This document shows, in pieces, positions 42,374 through 53,350 of a stretch of 64,000 nucleotides of DNA. Position 1 is the first letter of the stretch; the number at the start of each line of letters is the position of its first letter. Under the pieces are notes generated by a model. That model saw only the letters and a list, made by a program, of their open reading frames with translations, did not search any database and had not been told where the DNA came from. The stretch is from Eustoma russellianum (lineage: Eukaryota > Streptophyta > Magnoliopsida > Gentianales > Gentianaceae). Where the stretch lies: positions 27,790,605 to 27,854,604 of the forward strand of contig AP025056.1 in assembly GCA_036186865.1 (NCBI GenBank), read 5' to 3'. The translations under genes were made by a program, and so were the position numbers.

Positions 42374-43002
42374 TGTTGAGAAATCGGGGTTTGAATGATT
42401 TTAAAATGCATGATTTAAATGTTACGTGTTTACGAAATGCATGAATTAAGTGTTACTTAATATACGTATGTGATAAAAATGCTTTACATGTTTATATATA
42501 ACGTTTTCGTACTAACATTCTATGAAGCGTTAAAGCTTACATCATATGACAAACATCTGCTGTCTTTATACTATTTTCAGTTGTCATGATTAATGAACTA
42601 AACTAGTTCATTAAATGAAGTGCTTAAGGAGATGAACTAACTAGTTCATTAAATGAAGACATATTTGGAAAGAGTTATTTAGAAACAAATTTGGAATGGA
42701 AATTTTTCTTTCCACACCCATACACACGGCATATATATATACATATATATATATTATATATATATAAAATAATTTGGCCATATGGTTTAGACAATAGGTG
42801 GATTCGACTGATGCCTGCGCTCTGGCGATCATTTTGAAGGCGGCAGCATCATGCCGGCGCTGCTACGACATTGTCATCGATCACCTGTTGTTTGTCTATT
42901 TCCAAATCACAATTTGCTTTTCACATCGATTTGGTTTGGTATCCTTTGGAGATTCGTGATCGCCCTAGGCGGCTGCTATCTGCAGCGATCTTTTCGGCGG
43001 CA

Positions 43003-44322
43003 ATGGAGCAGCAACGATCTTACGCATCACTTTTGAAGCCGACATCTATAATCTTTCCTCCTCGTGAAATCACTAAATTTAAAGGGGTTCCTGCTATCAA
43101 ATTCTCACAAGAGGAGGTAACTACATTATTGGATTCTTTTAAGCATTGTTTGGTAGGTACGTTTTGGTATGAGCGTCCTAGATTGGATGCAATTCGCAAA
43201 TGTTTTGAGCGCATTGGATTTTTGGCAGCCGTCAAAATTACGCTACTTGATCCCATGCATATCTTGATGAATTTTGATGCAGAGATAGATTACTATCAAT
43301 GTTTTTCTCGCCGTACATGGACAATGCTGGGATATCATATGCGCGTGACTAAATGGACGTATGATTTTGATCCAACGATTGACATGCTTATTGTTCCAAT
43401 TTGGATTTCACTGCCTGGGCTGCCACTTTATCTTCACAAGCAAGAGGCTTTGTTTGAAATAGCACGTATGATAGGAACACCATTGAAGGCGGATTCCGCT
43501 ACCACTAATTTCCTCCTACCGTCAATGGCTAGAGTGTGCATAGAACATGATGTCTCACAAGAGAGGTCACCACGATTATATATTCAAAGTGCAGATTATC
43601 ATTTTTTCCAAGAGGTTGAATATGAGAACTTGCCGCATATTGTTCTCGGTGTCGTTTGCTGGGCCATGCCGTGTCTACATGGACAAAGGGGACGCTGCCA
43701 GAATCTACGCCAGCAGAAACCCCCCCCCCCCCCCCCGCTTCAACAATGCCGACCAAGCCGGTATCAAAGCTGCCTCAACGATGGACTCCAAAAAAACAGT
43801 GGTAGATACAGCAAAAGTTCATATCATGATGCCGGTTGACCAACTAAAAATTTCCAACCTAGGGGAAATTGAATCCGATGATGATATGAGTCCTCCTACA
43901 CCCATGGTAGCTATTGTTGATGATATGGCCTCGAAGGAGCAGTGGCCTGAGGTATCATATGAGCATGATCTAACTAGGCTACACTGCTCTTCTACACCCC
44001 TTAATCTGGCGATTACAGAAGATAGCGATCCAAGCATGCATCTGACACAGAGTTGCATGATGATGCAGCGGTATATGCCTCTGAGCTTCATATAGCGGTT
44101 TTAGAGGTGGCACGAGTGTTATCGGATACACCACCACTGGCAGATGGCGGACCTGACGTGACTCACCCAGACATACCTACTGCAGTGGATCATTTAATGC
44201 AGGTTCGTACAAGGCGGCGCAGACGTAAGAAGGGAGAGATGCCATCGTTGCCGCCGTCTTCGATTGTTACTAGGGGTGCCATGTGCTGTTCATGCTCTAC
44301 TTCCCTAGATCCAACTCAATGA
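43003..44322 (+). pseudogene. LINE-3 ORF1, DUF4283/CCHC protein, frameshifted
   Basis: The ATG at 43003 (MEQQRSYASLLKPTS) opens the DUF4283-like domain (GTFWYERPRLDAI, YYQCFSRRTWTMLGYHMR, DPTIDMLIVPIWI). Near 43640 the frame shifts before the knuckle, which in the other frame follows YENLPH. A run of 14 C residues at about 43719-43733 codes the proline stretch and may be a further slippage point. An acidic linker follows (ESDDDMSPPTP), and the tail RTRRRRRKKGEMPSLPPS matches the basic-proline tails of LINE-1 and LINE-2. A further shift near 44060 is needed to reach the tail. The stop at 44320-44322 overlaps the ORF2 ATG. Confidence 0.87.
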
Positions 44323-46914
44323 AGATCCTTCTTTAGAATGTAAGAGGTATAAACACCTCCAGTACACATTTACTTACACTTACACGTCAACATGATATTC
44401 ATTTGTTAGTAGTTATTGAGCCTAAGCTCCAACCTACTCATTTAGAGTTTTTCGTTTATATCTTGGTTTTTCAAATGCCACATGTTTTGCTGATGCAAAT
44501 ATTTTGTTTTTTGGAGAGATACATCTCTGGAGGCCCTAGAGACGCGGATGGGAGTGCAATATGTCAATTAATTTCCGCAGGTTATCTGCTGGTAGAACGT
44601 TTTGGCTTACGGCTGTCTATGCTAGACATACAATGGCGGACAGAAAGCCACTGTGGGCTGATTTGATGCGGTTTCACTCTTCGGTTACCCAGCCATGGCT
44701 TGTAAGCGGAGATATCAATACTTTCTTATCGTTAGATGAACATAAAGGAGTTGCGTCTCCATCGTTGCGTACGCTCACTGATTTTAGGCAGTGGGTAGAA
44801 CACTGCGAGTTAATGGATTTGCCTTTTCAGTGATCCAAATTTACTTGGTCTGATGGTAGAGGATTGGGTAAGGTCTGGAGACGATTGGATCGATTCTTAA
44901 GTTCTGCAGGCTTTGCAGATTTATTTGATGACCTTAAGGTGCAGTATTTACATCGGACAACAACTGATCTTTCCCCATTACTGCTACTGTGTCAGATGGC
45001 ATCATCTTCGGGACCAAAATCTTTTAAATATCTTAAGGCATAGACTACGCATGTGGCATTTGATGCTTTTGTTCGTGCTCATTGGCGTTCTTACCCCACC
45101 ATGGGAGGAATGTATGGCCTCTATGATAAGTTACATCGACTGACGGCTGACTTGAGGCAATAGAATAGCATAGTGTTTGGAAATATATTTACAGATTTGA
45201 TGGCGGCGGAAGAGGAAACGAGACATGCAGAAATTTTATATGATGTGGATCCAACAGACCAAAATCGTCAGTCGTATCGTCATGCAAAAGCACGGCTGCT
45301 GCAGCAGCAATATCGTGCGTGTCTCTTTTGGAAGAAAAAAGCGAATGTTAAATGGTTAAAGGAGGTGATGCAAATACATTGTATTTCCGTAGTGTTGTTA
45401 AAATGAGGCGACGGCGGCAGACTGTTTCTCTTATTCACAGGCCGGATTGTACGGTCTGTGAGTCTGAACTAGATGTCCAAGCTGAGGCAATCCATTTCTA
45501 TAGTGTGTTGTTTACTGACGAGCCCACGGTGAACCATGATATATTATTGCAGCACATACCTACTATTCTAACGACACAAGATAACAATCAGTTGATAGCA
45601 TTGCCTACCATTGATGAGGTGCGTCAGGCGGTATGGCAGCTTAGCCCGTCTAGTGCTTTGGGACCCAATGCTTATCCAGGTCCTTTTTATCGTCATTTTT
45701 GGGATGACATTGGACATGATGTGTTATTAGCTGTCCAAGAGTTCTTCTTGGGTTTTCCTATGCCTGCTAAAATGGCCTCTTTGTTTATTTATTTGATTCC
45801 TAAGATTCCCAATCCACATACATTTGCATATTTTTGGCTCATTTGTCTAACAAATTTCATGTCTAAAGTGATGACCTGCATCATACCTACTCGATTGAAT
45901 GTACTACTGCCTCGGCTAATCTCCCCTGAGCATGCGGGTTTATTGCAGGGACGTGGTAATTCGGAACATGTTCTGTTAGCAAATGAGATGGTTCATATAC
46001 TAGATCGCAGATGTCGCGGTGGTCAGGTGATGATTAAATTAGACATGACCAAAGATTTTGATCTGGTATCCTGGTAGTACTTAGAAAAGTTGCTTTTGAA
46101 ATTTGGTTTTATGGCCTGGTTTGTGCGCATTATTATGAATAATTTATCCTTCACGCGCTGCTCCATATTGGTCAATAGGAAACCCAGTGGCTCTTTTAGG
46201 CCGTCCAGAGGAGTAAATCAAGAAGACCCGTTATTACCATTGTGGTCACATGGGAAATCTGGAAAGAATATGCAGTGATCCAATTTGAAGATAGGGCTTT
46301 CTCTCTTATCTGGCTGCGTGAGCGGATTCGACATGATGCACTTCAGTGGTTGGTTCTAAATTTGCTTCACCAATACAGTCTTTAATTGAGGCATCATATT
46401 CACCACCTATGCGTCATCAACGATTTCGAGTTCTACGTTGGAAATTGCCGCCCACTGGTAGATTGAAACTTAATTTTGATGCGGCGGCTGGTGGAGCGGT
46501 TTTACGAGATGCGACTGGGAGCTTGGTTCAGACGCTCTCTTTTTCCTTGCCGTTGTTGTCACCGTTGCATGCTGAACTACAAGCTCTTCTTTTTTCTATT
46601 CTTTACTTTGCCATAGCGGGTCATATCTTATTGGAGGTGGAAACTGATTGTTTGCAGTTGCAGCAGCTTATTGCAGGTCATGCAGTTTTCACTGCTAGAT
46701 TGGCAGGGACTATGCGCGGTTGCGTAGTCTGCTCTCTTCTATGGGAGCATCGGTTTCATACATTCCGCGTGAGTGTAACTGCGTTGCACATTTCCTGGCA
46801 CATCATGCTCTTGGACAAAGGCCGACGCTTGTCTATGCTCATATGTGGGAGTTGCCACCGACAGCTATAGGCAGTTTGCAGACTGATGTTCATACAACTA
46901 CTCTACAACACTAA
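44319..46914 (+). pseudogene. LINE-3 ORF2, endonuclease-RT-RNase H with central deletion
   Basis: The ATG at 44319 reads MKILL then TAG, where LINE-1 and LINE-2 have Trp. Endonuclease traces are VVIEPKLQPTH and SGDINTFLSLDEHKG, then RRLDRFL. RT begins with ALGPNAYPGPFYRHFW, FMSKVMTCI and IKLDMTKDFDLVSW, then RGVNQEDPLLPLW at about 46240. There the sequence jumps to WEIWKEY, a linker normally found beyond the zinc domain, so the YADD catalytic site is deleted. RNase H is recognisable (KLNFDAAAGG, LHAELQALLFSI, VETDCLQLQQL, RECNCVAHFLAHHAL). Stops and frameshifts occur throughout. The frame ends at 46914. Confidence 0.88.
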
Positions 46915-47544
46915 AAACGTCCTTCAATTTGTGCGCCTGCATCACTTTGATGTGGGCGGTTGGGTGAGTTGGTGCTTTTTATGCCTCTTCTTGTTTATAT
47001 ATTTTTCTTACATGACTATGGACTGCGTTATTTTGCTGAGGCACGAACGCTTGCTCAATAACAAACATCACGCTGTTTCTTGTCCATGGGCTTGTATGAT
47101 ACCATTGTTGCCTGAACCAGTGTTGGTGTCGGGCAGCCTGGATACATCCTTCTACTCATATCTCCGTTCTAATATTTGCTATGGCAATTTATGGATGCAA
47201 ATAGGTATGACTGCTGTTTTGGTTATTATTCTAAGGTACATATGTTGGCTCTGGCAAGAGATCAAGCGTTGGGAGGTTGATGCAAATTCATCCACTATTA
47301 CATCCTCGCGGTGGTCTTTTCTTCCGGCACATGATTGTCATAGATTTCCTTGTTTTTGTTGTATTTCTCGTTTACATTGTATTTTGTGATTCTTATATGT
47401 TTTTCTTAAATTACATTGTTTAGTTTGGGAGAGTCTCCCCCCATAGGTACCACTGAAATGTAACCACGGTATTCCTCCGCCACAAGTGAGGGTCTATATT
47501 AATAAAATCCCCAGACGGTACCGCCCGTCCTTCACCTAAATTAT
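46915..47544 (+). other. LINE-3 3' region with hydrophobic open frame and hairpin
   Basis: An open frame (46886-47389, 167 codons) covers most of this strip and is hydrophobic (WVSWCFLCLFLFIYFSY; MTAVLVIILRYICWLW). It occupies the same place as the 332-codon frame of LINE-2, but overall similarity is weak. Just after the hairpin, both use the same frame (GSL). The strand is T-rich, so hydrophobicity alone is not evidence of a gene. The strip ends in the shared TCCTCCGCCACAAGTGAGG (47473-47491) and AATAAAAT. Confidence 0.4.
47108..47136 (+). other. LINE-3 3'-region hairpin (29 nt)
   Basis: The arms TTGCCTG and CGGGCAG pair fully (with two G-T pairs) around a 15-base core, and CCTGG follows as CCTTGG does after LINE-2 hairpin 2. 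The changes in the arms keep pairing relative to CTGCCTG/CAGGCAG. Confidence 0.6.
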
Positions 47545-49866
47545 GCATATATATTTATATACATATATATATACAGAATTTTTTCCCCGACAAACTATAT
47601 ACTTACATTCCGACGTTCCACCGACACATCATACACGTATGTTGGCATCACACCACCATATACATGCCATATTTATGAGTATATATAGGTCTCATATCAT
47701 ATATTACAAGTGATAGTGCTATCAAAATTATAACGACATGTCACGAAGTCATAAACCAAAAATTGTTGTATCGGGTGACTACCGAACATTCACCGACATG
47801 TCACGTACTTACCATATAAAGATGACCAGCCTATATACACTCAAAATACTCAGAAAATTCGTGCTCCACATGTCAAAATCAGCCCCAAAGTCATACTATG
47901 TCTAGACACATCAATCACCTACAATTTAGCCTTAATTTGTGGAAAATTCAGACTCATTTTGTTAAAACACATGGCATTTTTAACATCATCAATAGGAGCT
48001 GAAACCACACTTTATTTTATGTATATTATGTGTGACATAATATATATTACATATCCAAGCAGATTGAGATTAATCGGAGAAAAATCGTGTAATTGACGAA
48101 AGTCAAAAATTTGGTTTTCTACACTTACGCATGCATAGAACGTTTTTGTCTTGATGTAGCATGTATCTAGACACTTTTTACACATCCAAGACATATCAGA
48201 GCATTCTAGAAAAATTAATTAAAGGTTGATTGCAATTTACCATGTGTGTGAAGATTATGCTTCATTATTTGACAAAGTTTATCAAAAGAGAATTCAGCAC
48301 ATGGTGCAGGTGGTATACATCCCTATTACACCTCCTTTGGAGCCTAGGTGCAGCTTTTTGGGCACTTTGATTGGTGGAGGATAAGCCACATATGATTGGT
48401 GACATTGAAGAGGGTAAGACACACATGGAAACATTTAAAAATCAAACAAGTGCTGAAAATTCAGCACATGGACTAATGCTGGCCGATTTTTGGCTTGAAT
48501 GTCTTCCAATTTTCTTCTAAAAATGTGGAGGAATCCTATCATGATTAATTGAAACGTAACTTATGTGTAATTGAGCATGTGTTTCAGATTTTAAGTTGAA
48601 TTTCCAGCTCATTTTATGGAGTGCCTAGGTGGATTAAAGATGGTCAATCATGAAGTGACAAATAGGCAAAGACAAGTCGTTCGTCCAATTATATTTCGCC
48701 AAATAAGCAAGGGTGTGTCATCATTTTCTACAAAGCAATCTTCTAAGGGTATTGAAGACAATTTTCAAAGAAGAACACTACCCTAGGGGCGGCCACACCA
48801 TCTGTAAAAGGAGGCAAGATGATTCAAGCAAAGCTAAGCTAAAGTTCATATTCTTTCAAGCTCAAGCAAGACTATTCTCTTCTTCTCTTATTCTTTTCTC
48901 TTGCTCTTGGCCTCAAGGCTATCATTTTTATATTCCATATACTATATATGCTTTGTTCATACCACCCACATACGTTCATCTCTTGTACAAGGTTGATCAA
49001 AGTGTGATCAAACCTTCATTTGTTCGGTGGTGGTGTTTGCGTTGTTGTTCTTATTTGTTTGATGGTAAAAAGGTAGAGTTGGTGTTTAACTCAAGTCACT
49101 CTTGTGTCAAGATGCTATTTGCGATTAGTGAATACCGAGGAAGGTGCCCTCAAAGACTGGAGTAGGGTGATTTCACCAAACAAGTATAAAAATCTCGGTG
49201 TTATTTACTTTCAGCATTTTTACTTTCATTTTTCAGTTTTCTACATCATTTTCATACTCATGAAAAAAAATAGAAAGCGTTTTACAAAAATCACAAAATT
49301 TTATGACAACATAGCCACATGTCTTAGCTTTCATTTGGAACAAGTTTCATCACATTTGGATAAGTATAAGTTAGTCAAATATTCGTTGTTCTGAGACTAA
49401 TGCAATCTTATTCTCAGATCTGCAGAGGTTGAGAACATCAACGTGGTTGACATACTTACCAAGAGAATTTTGAAAAAATGTTTTAACCCATTAAAGTACA
49501 CATATTAAGGGTCATACCATAAACTTTTCAGGTCATTTAGAGTTGTCAATTAATATGAATATGTTTTTCATTTCGGAGCACAGTTTTTGGCAGATTGACA
49601 CAATCTGTGCAAAAATAGTTTTTCAAAGGGTTACACTTAGAATTTTAATTTGAAATTTTTGTGACACAGTAACAACATCTGAGAGCACATTATCATCAAA
49701 TTCATATTGGAGATCTACAACCTGGTCAACTAGTTCATTCAAATCAGGATCTGAAAACGGAAACTGCTTTCAGAAGTGAGTTATTTGGTCTAAAAAGTTT
49801 TAAAAACTAAATTTTCCGCACCTACTATTCGATCCTCCTTTTTAGTGGTGCTATACATGTCCTACA

Positions 49867-52100
49867 AGATATACTCAATGTAATATATCACTTGAGTTTG
49901 ATGGAGGTTAAGGTTAACAAAAATTCTAACATTAAAGTTTCATAATTGAATTGTATATCCTAATACATATACCTTATGTGTGTCAATAGTGTGTATGTAG
50001 AGTGAATCTAACTGCATCTAACTGCGTCGAGACATTGTGTCAATCGTTGTTGCAGTCAAACTAATTATGATTATTTTAGTTTAATATTTGACATTACTAT
50101 GTGACATCAGTATTGTACTAAAGTAATCATGATAGGTTTGATAAGGATAAAGGTTATAACAATTCAACCATGATAGGTCTGATAAGGACAAAGTTCATAA
50201 TAATTCAACCGGCAAAATAGATCGAAATAATGTGTATGTATATATATCTTATGCGAACAACTTTGACTTACCCTATTTTTCAGTCAAACTTGGCTCTTGC
50301 TCACAACGTCAACGGGTGACCATCCACCTGTTTCGGCCCCATGTGGTACTATCGGCTTGTAATAATGTTAAAAAAAATTTACCTTTCTTCTCTTGAAGTA
50401 TAGCTTTTTTCCTTTTATCCTCTCATGCATCAAAATGCATGGACACCCCTCTCAATCTTTAGATTAAAAGGTTAAATCAGAATCATTTATCCAAATTAAC
50501 CAAAATATTGGCATATTCCGTTAACTCTGACGGAAGTTTCTTTTAATAATTTTTTAATTTTTTAATTAAACATTATCAACAAAATAACAATTTTACTGTT
50601 GTTTAAAGTTAAAAAAAAAAAAGAAGAAGAAACCCAAAATTCCATCTCCAAGCAGCAGCCTCACCCTCAACCTTGCTCGCCCCACCCGACCAATCCCATT
50701 TACAGTTTTACACTGATTGGCTCTCCACTCGGCCTCCCCTCCCCGTTTCCCCACGCTAGCCATCCTCACCCCCCATCTCTCCTTAGCATAAACCTTTCTG
50801 CTTCCATAACTGATGAAGTCAAAACTATTACTCTAAAAAATGGCAAATGTAATCGACCTGGTATGTTACAGTAACGTCATTTGACCCTTACAGTAGTGCA
50901 AGTCTCAGGTCAGCATCAATCAGTCTCACTCAGAGGCGTCAATGGTTGGTAATCTCAGCCACAAGCATCACCTATGTCTCAACTATCACCTTGGCAGCAG
51001 CGTCCACCTCGGCAACATTCAGCAGGTCAGCCACGCACCCAATGACCAAGTAGACCTTTACCACGCAAGCAGATTCTCCATGCAACCCGATATGCGGCAC
51101 CACTTGGTAGCCATGCATATGTAGGTCATAATACGTGGCATCATCCCACATCTCCTGGACATGCCTTGGCCTGCCACAACATACAAAAGGAAATACCTGC
51201 CTTGTGTAGGGGGTACAATATAGTTGAGTTTGAAAACATTCTTAACTAACAGTAAAGAGAGACAACCTTTTCTAAATATTCCAGCAAAAACCTCTACATA
51301 TGTTTATACCAGTAATAGGCTTGATCATCGAAGGGTTTTTCTTAGAGTAAAACTCGGAGGCCTCTAATGTTTTTCACTTGTCTAGAGTTTTGGCAATGTG
51401 CCCTACAAATTTTGGATCATCCTTGATCAAGGTGAAGATCTGACTCTGTCATTTGGCGCTAGGAGGGTCAGTCAGGCCTCATGTCCATTTTTATTATTAA
51501 AGCCCACATAGAGTCACTCAAAAATAGGTAAAACCACTGATTATGATCTTGAGAAATCTTCTCACTTTCGAAGACATAGAGAGTCTAGTTGCCCATTGGA
51601 GCAGACCTTCAACTAGTATATTGTGTACCCCAAGGAGCAAGGAGTAATCCAGCAAGACCATATGTAGGCTCTAGATATGTTGCTCAAAACATGTGTGTTT
51701 TTGAAGCCTTAGTTGAACAGATTAAGAGCAAGACCCCAGAGGCCACTCAGGCGGTTAAAGACTTTCCTCACGACAATCATGGGAGGCAAAAGTCTCAAGA
51801 ATGTTTTCTTCTCCGTCGATGGACGATTATATGGTGGATGTAATGGGCAAAGGCATGAAACCAATACTAACCCTTTTGTCACCCATTAATAAACCTTTGA
51901 AAATTAAATCACGCGCTTCAAGTACATGCATCAGACATCACTGCCTCATTAAGACCAAGGTGGTTGCAAGGATAAGTCATCTTCGGACCACCATGAGTAT
52001 GTAGGGGTAGTGCATGGAAGTCTCTTTTTAGATGATATCATGGAATATATGGTCGTGGATAACTCCAATATGCCAAAAATATACAACTACGCGAGCCTCC
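49867..52100. other. Unassigned non-coding stretch
   Basis: It lies beyond the Copia-E LTR. There is no frame with recognisable motifs, no LTR termini and no LINE signature. An A-rich run lies at about 50613-50635, followed by C-rich sequence. The strip 51560-52030 has short open frames without similarity I recognise; it could be an old gag-like fragment. It may include the only ancestral, non-element DNA of the window. Confidence 0.5.
50128..50209. repeat. Two-copy 41-bp direct repeat
   Basis: The unit beginning CATGATAGGTTTGATAAGG recurs at once as CATGATAGGTCTGATAAGG, both ending in AATTCAAC, with a few substitutions. Confidence 0.75.
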
Positions 52101-53034
52101 TGTAAGGTCCGTAACAAACACTCTGGAGAGGGGGGTGGATGAATAGAGTGTTGGGTAATTTGCTGAATTTTCTCTGTTTAGCTCACTCCAACTCGAATAC
52201 TATTCCAAAAAAACAAAGAAAAAGATGAGAGCTAATGTGTTTATGACACACGATTTAGATTGGTTTGAATCTAATTGTAACCACTCCACTACCACTTTGT
52301 TTCCAAAGTGGATTTCAACATCAAATTTTCTTCTTACCTTTAATAAGAACAACAGCAACAATACTCAAACTAACAACTAGTGCAAGAAACAATTACAGCA
52401 AGATCAACTTATTGCACCAAACCAATTTGTGCAAAAACAACAACAGCAGCTATAAGTAAGAACAAGTCATTACTTCTTCACAACTCCAACAAAGTTCTGT
52501 TAAAGAACTTTCACCAAGTGGGTTTTAAGAAGTAGTGGGGTTACACCATCTAACAAGTCTAAATCACAAGCAAGAGATCAAATATGTAAAGTTTCTTTTG
52601 TGTTATACTTCTACTCTCACAATTAAAACAATAAAAAACAAGCAATAAGAGTTTAATAAACTTTAAGCACTTTTGCACATTTGAGAGTTTTTTACAATAA
52701 TGAGGGATGAAGCTTTGCGATGATAAAAGTGTGTAAATGCCTTATGTGAGCTTCTTCAATATATAGAGAGCGTGAGCAACGTTTTTGCAGCCACCCTCAA
52801 GTCTTCAACTCAATCAAATGTCTTAAAAACATTCAAATAGTCTTTAGCCACCCTATAGTTAGATTTGATGCTTCATACCCTAGATTATCTGAGACATGTT
52901 TATAATAGTCAAGGAAGTATTAAGGATGTCAGGGGGAAGTCCACAAGAAATTTGAGTAAGATTGGAGAGAGAAAACACTTTAAATCTTCTTTGGATTTTG
53001 TTCCAATAGTTATAAAAATCTGAATTCTGTATGA
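52101..53034 (-). repeat. Probable copia LTR end, minus orientation
   Basis: It starts TGTAAGGTCCGTAACAAACA and soon has a GGAGAGGGGGG run and a GAATAGAGTG block, the layout that ends copia LTRs (compare TGTAGGATC...AGAAGGGGGGG in Copia-B). The sequence itself is a different family. No primer site or coding region is seen next to it. The right limit is unclear and may include the tandem repeat that follows. Confidence 0.4.
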
Positions 53035-53350
53035 CATCGATCGATCTATGTTTCATGCTTTAGAGATTTATGTCTACATCGATGGATCAATGTCTTCAGG
53101 TTGAGATATCGATGTCTTCCAGTGAGGTTCCATTTTTTCACCTTACATATATCGATTGATCGGTGTCTCTTCATTGAGATGTCGATGTCTTCCAGTGAGG
53201 TTTCAGCTTTGCACCTTGCATACATCAATCAATCGATGCCTCTTCTTTGAGAGATTGACGTCTTTAGTGAGGTTTCAGTTTTTTCCTTTATATACATCAA
53301 ACGATCGATGTCTCTTCTTTAAGAGACTGAAGTATACATCGATCGATCAA
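53035..53350. repeat. Tandem repeat, 73-bp unit, ATCGATCGAT-rich
   Basis: Units start at about 53076, 53149, 53222, 53294 and 53336 (spacing 73, 73, 72, then a short unit). Each has ACATCGATNGATC near its start, then TGTCTCTTC, GATGTCTTCAGTGAGG and TTTGCACCTT. The units are diverged, suggesting age. The array stops where Gypsy-2 LTR sequence begins. Confidence 0.85.

Larger units (their letters stand above)
42775..47544 (+). mobile_element. LINE-3: L1-type element, internally deleted, in the Copia-E LTR
   Basis: The leader contains GCGCTCTGGCGATC, like the other LINEs, then ORF1, ORF2, a 3' region, the conserved TCCTCCGCCACAAGTGAGG and AATAAAAT. The flanks are matching TA-rich tracts (42735-42772 and 47544-47573), probably the target duplication, but the low complexity prevents exact limits. 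Its proteins are clearly diverged from LINE-1 and LINE-2. About 1.4 kb of RT and the zinc domain is missing from ORF2. Confidence 0.88.
41029..49866 (+). mobile_element. Copia-E: Ty1/copia element, 3' half only, host of Copia-C and LINE-3
   Basis: It begins mid-RT at the Copia-C junction and ends at the LTR terminus CCTACA (49866). It is the same broad family as Copia-C and Copia-D (LTR start TGTTGAGAAA) but more diverged. It contains pol, polypurine tracts and a 3' LTR interrupted by LINE-3. Its 5' half is not in the window. It is the oldest layer of this nest, because two other elements are inserted in it. Confidence 0.88.
42374..49866 (+). repeat. Copia-E 3' LTR, split by LINE-3
   Basis: It starts TGTTGAGAAATCGGGG (42374) and ends TACATGTCCTACA (49866). 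Its two parts are 42374 to about 42774 and about 47545 to 49866, together about 2.7 kb. It aligns loosely with the Copia-A LTR (same order of landmarks: inverted TTCATTAA repeats, TA tract, CACCACTATA-like block, SGCTGAAAATTCAGC palindrome near 48449). Small open frames in it are not genes. Confidence 0.85.

Noticed and set aside
43719..43733. 14-C homopolymer as a functional element
   Set aside because: It codes the proline run that follows the knuckle in all three LINEs; homopolymer growth or sequencing error is enough explanation.
50599..50874. Proline/serine-rich 91-codon frame
   Set aside because: It follows a homopolymer A run, has low complexity, and no flanking gene structure.
51589..52004. 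Short frames resembling gag-like polar protein
   Set aside because: No knuckle, protease or LTR nearby to anchor them; similarity could not be established by eye.
53035..53350. CRISPR-like array
   Set aside because: The units are contiguous and diverged with no unique spacers, and the context is a plant nuclear genome.
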